Below are positions 11,572 to 13,932 of a stretch of DNA of 13,932 nt, piece after piece. The stretch lies in contig USIN01000027.1 in the NCBI GenBank assembly GCA_900554715.1, positions 1 through 13,932 of the forward strand, given 5' to 3'. Position 1 is the stretch's first letter, and the number at the start of each line of letters is the position of its first letter. Below the pieces are notes generated by a model. That model ran no database searches and was not told where the DNA came from. It saw only the letters and a program-made list of their open reading frames with translations. This DNA is from an uncultured Bacteroidales bacterium (GTDB taxonomy: Bacteria; Bacteroidota; Bacteroidia; Bacteroidales; Muribaculaceae). The position numbers and the translations under genes were made by a program.

Positions 11572-13932
11572 ATGGCAACAAACATCAAACGCACACTTTA
11601 TGTGGGCCTCGGCGGCACAGGCATGAACGCCCTGCTCCACACCAAGAAAATGTTTATCGAAACATACGGCGAAGTCCCGCCTATGATTGGCTTCGTAGGC
11701 CTCGACACCGACCACGCCGCGTACGCAAAATCGCTGAAAACCAAATATGGTGAAGTCAAGCTCGAGCCGCGCGAACAGATTTCGCTCATCGAGGTCAACC
11801 CCAAGCCGATTTTCCTGCGCAACCGCGACCGACTCAGCTGGATTACCGACTCAAGCAGCGAGGCACTCACCAAACTGACCGACGGCGCCGGCATGGTACG
11901 CACCAACGGCCGCTTTGCCTTTGCCATGAAATACAAAAGCGTCGAGGCCAAAATCAAACAGACTCTCAACGAGATATGCAGCGCCGAAATCGCCCGCAAC
12001 TCAAAATATCAGCTTCTCGACACATCGGTCGACATCAACCTCGTCTTCTCGATTGCCGGGGGCACAGGTTCGGGCACATTCATCGACACAGCCTACCTCA
12101 TCAAGAACATAAAGCGTCAGCTCAGTCTGCGCGGCAAGACCATCGGCTATGCCGTGCTTCCCGACATCTTCGACGCCCAGCTCAAATATGACAAATTCCT
12201 GCTCAAGCCCAACGCCTACGGCGCGCTGATGGACCTCGACTTCCTGATGCACCTGCCCGTCGGCGAGACCATACCCCTCGACTATCCCGGCGTCGACGGC
12301 CTCACCGGCGAGGACGCACCCTTCAACGCCGTCTTCTTCATCTCAAACCGCAACGACAACGGCGACTCATACGACAACATCGACCAGATAGCCGAAATGG
12401 TCTCTCTCGCCCTCATCACCGGAGCCGGCGAGCTCTCTGACAAAGCAGCATCTATCGCCGACAACGCCGAGCGCAACATGATTTCGACGACCTATAACAT
12501 CGGCGACAAGAAGGCTTGGGCGTCGGGCGTCGGCATGAGCGAAATCGTCTTCCGTGCCTCAGACCTCAGCGAAATATACGGTCTCAAGACCTGCCGCCGC
12601 ATCATCGAGCGCCTGCGCAATGCCGGCAACAATCCCGAAGCCATCGCCGCCAACTGGATCGACAATCCCGAGGTGAAAGTCCGCGAGAACAACGGACGCG
12701 ACGACATCATCGACTGGATTCTCCCGAAAGACCCCGACTTCATCCTCCCCGACATCAACGACCGCGACAATCCCAAAAGCGAGATTGACAACTATAAAAA
12801 AGAAGTGTCGGCCGACAACAGTTTCATCGACAAGCGCGTTTCCGATAAATGCTCGGTCATCGAAGAAAAGCTCCACCAGCTAATCGTCGACACGCTCAAC
12901 GGCGACTATGGCGTCGGTCTCACCAAGTCCGTCATCGCCGCGCTTAAAGACCACGCCGACATCTGCCTCAAGGAGATGAAGACCGAGCTTGACGGCTTCC
13001 TGCGCATGTCGACGCCGCTCGATGTCGCCGTCACCAACGCCATCAGCGAACTCGCAAGCCTGCGCAACAAAATCTTCAAGCGTCAGAGCACCGTCGACGA
13101 CGCCACCGCCGACCTCTGCGCCGCTGTGGTGCGCACAGTCGTCAACCAGCGCGAGATACAGCGTCGCAACGGCGCCATCGTTTTCTACACTTGGTTCGCG
13201 CAGCAGCTCGACAACTGGAACAAGAAAATCGACGCCGTCGACACCATCCTGTCAAACCTATACACACGCTACGGTCGCCGCATCGCCGAAGTCGACGACC
13301 TCATCCGCCGTCAGTCCTCGACATTCCGCATCGACCTCACGGCTCCGTATATCGACAAAGTCGTTGTCGACGACACCGAGATCAACATCCCGGCCTTCAT
13401 CAAGTCGATGGGCTGGGCCGACGGCATCCTCGAGTTCCCCAACAAGCCCATGCTCGAGATCGAGCGTAATTTCAAGGACTACACCTCTTCGCTCAACGGC
13501 ACACAGCACTGGCTCAGATGCGACGTCGAGTATGCCCTGCGTCAGCTCTCCGACGAAGACTTCCGCCGTGTGCTCAACCTTGCCATAGCCCAGTCGTCGC
13601 AGCTCTTCCCCACCGACTTCCACGGTTACACCCACGAAGACGTCCCCAACTACTTCTTTGTCGGTGTCCCCGACAAAGACCATACATGCCTCAAGGGCGG
13701 CGCCATCGAGCTGCGCGACCTCACGCCCAACTCGACCGATCCCGACTTCGCCTCGGTCGGCGGCACTGACCGCATCATCATCTACCGCCAGTATTGTGTC
13801 GTCCCCGTCTTCACCCTGCTGTCTGTTCCTGAATACAAGCGCACCTACGACGCGTGGAACAGCCGCCCGCTGGCCTTCTCGAACCACTTCGACGAGAACA
13901 TCCGCCGCCGCATGGTGCGCGAGCAGTTCTCG
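11572..13932 (+). CDS. Tubulin/FtsZ-superfamily GTPase-like protein (Tubulin_2-like), N-terminal 787 residues, runs off the right edge
   Basis: Predicted cytoplasmic GTP-binding, possibly polymer-forming protein. Translation from the ATG at 11572 gives a frame open to the last base. Residues 9-21 (LYVGLGGTGMNAL) form the first glycine-rich nucleotide loop as in FtsZ. GFVGLDTD (40-47) fits the second strand. AGGTGSG (162-168) fits the tubulin signature [SAG]GGTG[SA]G exactly, followed by TFIDTAYLIKN. PNAYGALMDLDFL (from 213) resembles the base-binding helix, with Asn214. A clear NxDxxD/E T7 catalytic loop is not seen; DNIDQIAE (268-275) is the nearest candidate. The remaining 400 or more residues are largely helical (about 390-560) then mixed, and match nothing I know. 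No signal peptide or membrane helix is seen. Related large tubulin-like proteins often exceed 1,000 residues, so the end is probably a few hundred codons away. Operon with the VWA gene. Confidence 0.8.
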   Translation, partial: MATNIKRTLYVGLGGTGMNALLHTKKMFIETYGEVPPMIGFVGLDTDHAAYAKSLKTKYGEVKLEPREQISLIEVNPKPIFLRNRDRLSWITDSSSEALTKLTDGAGMVRTNGRFAFAMKYKSVEAKIKQTLNEICSAEIARNSKYQLLDTSVDINLVFSIAGGTGSGTFIDTAYLIKNIKRQLSLRGKTIGYAVLPDIFDAQLKYDKFLLKPNAYGALMDLDFLMHLPVGETIPLDYPGVDGLTGEDAPFNAVFFISNRNDNGDSYDNIDQIAEMVSLALITGAGELSDKAASIADNAERNMISTTYNIGDKKAWASGVGMSEIVFRASDLSEIYGLKTCRRIIERLRNAGNNPEAIAANWIDNPEVKVRENNGRDDIIDWILPKDPDFILPDINDRDNPKSEIDNYKKEVSADNSFIDKRVSDKCSVIEEKLHQLIVDTLNGDYGVGLTKSVIAALKDHADICLKEMKTELDGFLRMSTPLDVAVTNAISELASLRNKIFKRQSTVDDATADLCAAVVRTVVNQREIQRRNGAIVFYTWFAQQLDNWNKKIDAVDTILSNLYTRYGRRIAEVDDLIRRQSSTFRIDLTAPYIDKVVVDDTEINIPAFIKSMGWADGILEFPNKPMLEIERNFKDYTSSLNGTQHWLRCDVEYALRQLSDEDFRRVLNLAIAQSSQLFPTDFHGYTHEDVPNYFFVGVPDKDHTCLKGGAIELRDLTPNSTDPDFASVGGTDRIIIYRQYCVVPVFTLLSVPEYKRTYDAWNSRPLAFSNHFDENIRRRMVREQFS

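Noticed and set aside
12989..13588. 199-codon rightward frame, very rich in Ser, Thr and Pro
   Set aside because: It is an out-of-frame reading of the tubulin-like coding sequence, with no recognisable domain and extreme composition.
13258..13887. 209-codon leftward open frame inside the tubulin-like gene
   Set aside because: Antisense to a continuous, family-matching frame; its Val/Gly/Asp-rich sequence is typical of the reverse shadow of GC-rich codons.
1..13932. tRNA or rRNA genes, CRISPR arrays, insertion sequences
   Set aside because: I saw no transposase, no regularly spaced repeats and no cloverleaf or rRNA-like segment on either strand.

Overview
The window looks like a chromosomal segment from the Bacteroidota, order Bacteroidales. 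It could be a GC-rich lineage such as Muribaculaceae, but that family-level guess rests only on base composition and is weak. The order-level evidence is the gene order topoisomerase IV subunit B - coaD - S41 peptidase, Bacteroidota-type -7 promoter boxes (TAnnTTTG) in front of several transcription units, the absence of clear Shine-Dalgarno sequences, and a fused Wzz/BY-kinase with a PHP-type phosphatase.

Positions 1-4914 are housekeeping. The 5' part of aspS runs leftward out of the window. It is divergent from parE (topoisomerase IV subunit B), coaD and an S41 C-terminal processing peptidase, which run rightward as a likely operon ending at a strong 18-bp hairpin. parE as given carries a single-base deletion near 1892-1897 that breaks the frame. 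An identical hairpin end serves a small unrecognised leftward gene (4915-5256).

Positions 5374-9390 are a leftward exopolysaccharide control module. It contains a Wza-like outer-membrane export lipoprotein, a Wzc-like co-polymerase/tyrosine kinase with an 11-tyrosine tail, and a CpsB/YwqE-type PHP phosphatase that would reverse the tail phosphorylation. No glycosyltransferase, flippase or polymerase gene is visible next to it.

Positions 9391-9801 form a roughly 410-base divergent control region. It has one good promoter for each direction, a 14-bp near-perfect direct repeat, and a CTATC/GATAG/CTATC cluster that can form two mutually exclusive hairpins.

Positions 9802-13932 hold the most interesting part: a membrane-anchored von Willebrand A (VWA) protein followed 27 bases later by a large protein, cut by the window end, with a tubulin-type nucleotide-binding signature. 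This pairing resembles the FtsZ/tubulin-superfamily plus VWA systems that have been predicted, but as far as I know not characterised, as a membrane-remodelling machine in bacteria and archaea. A natural reading is that the VWA domain sits in the periplasm and its cytoplasmic tail contacts the tubulin-like GTPase.
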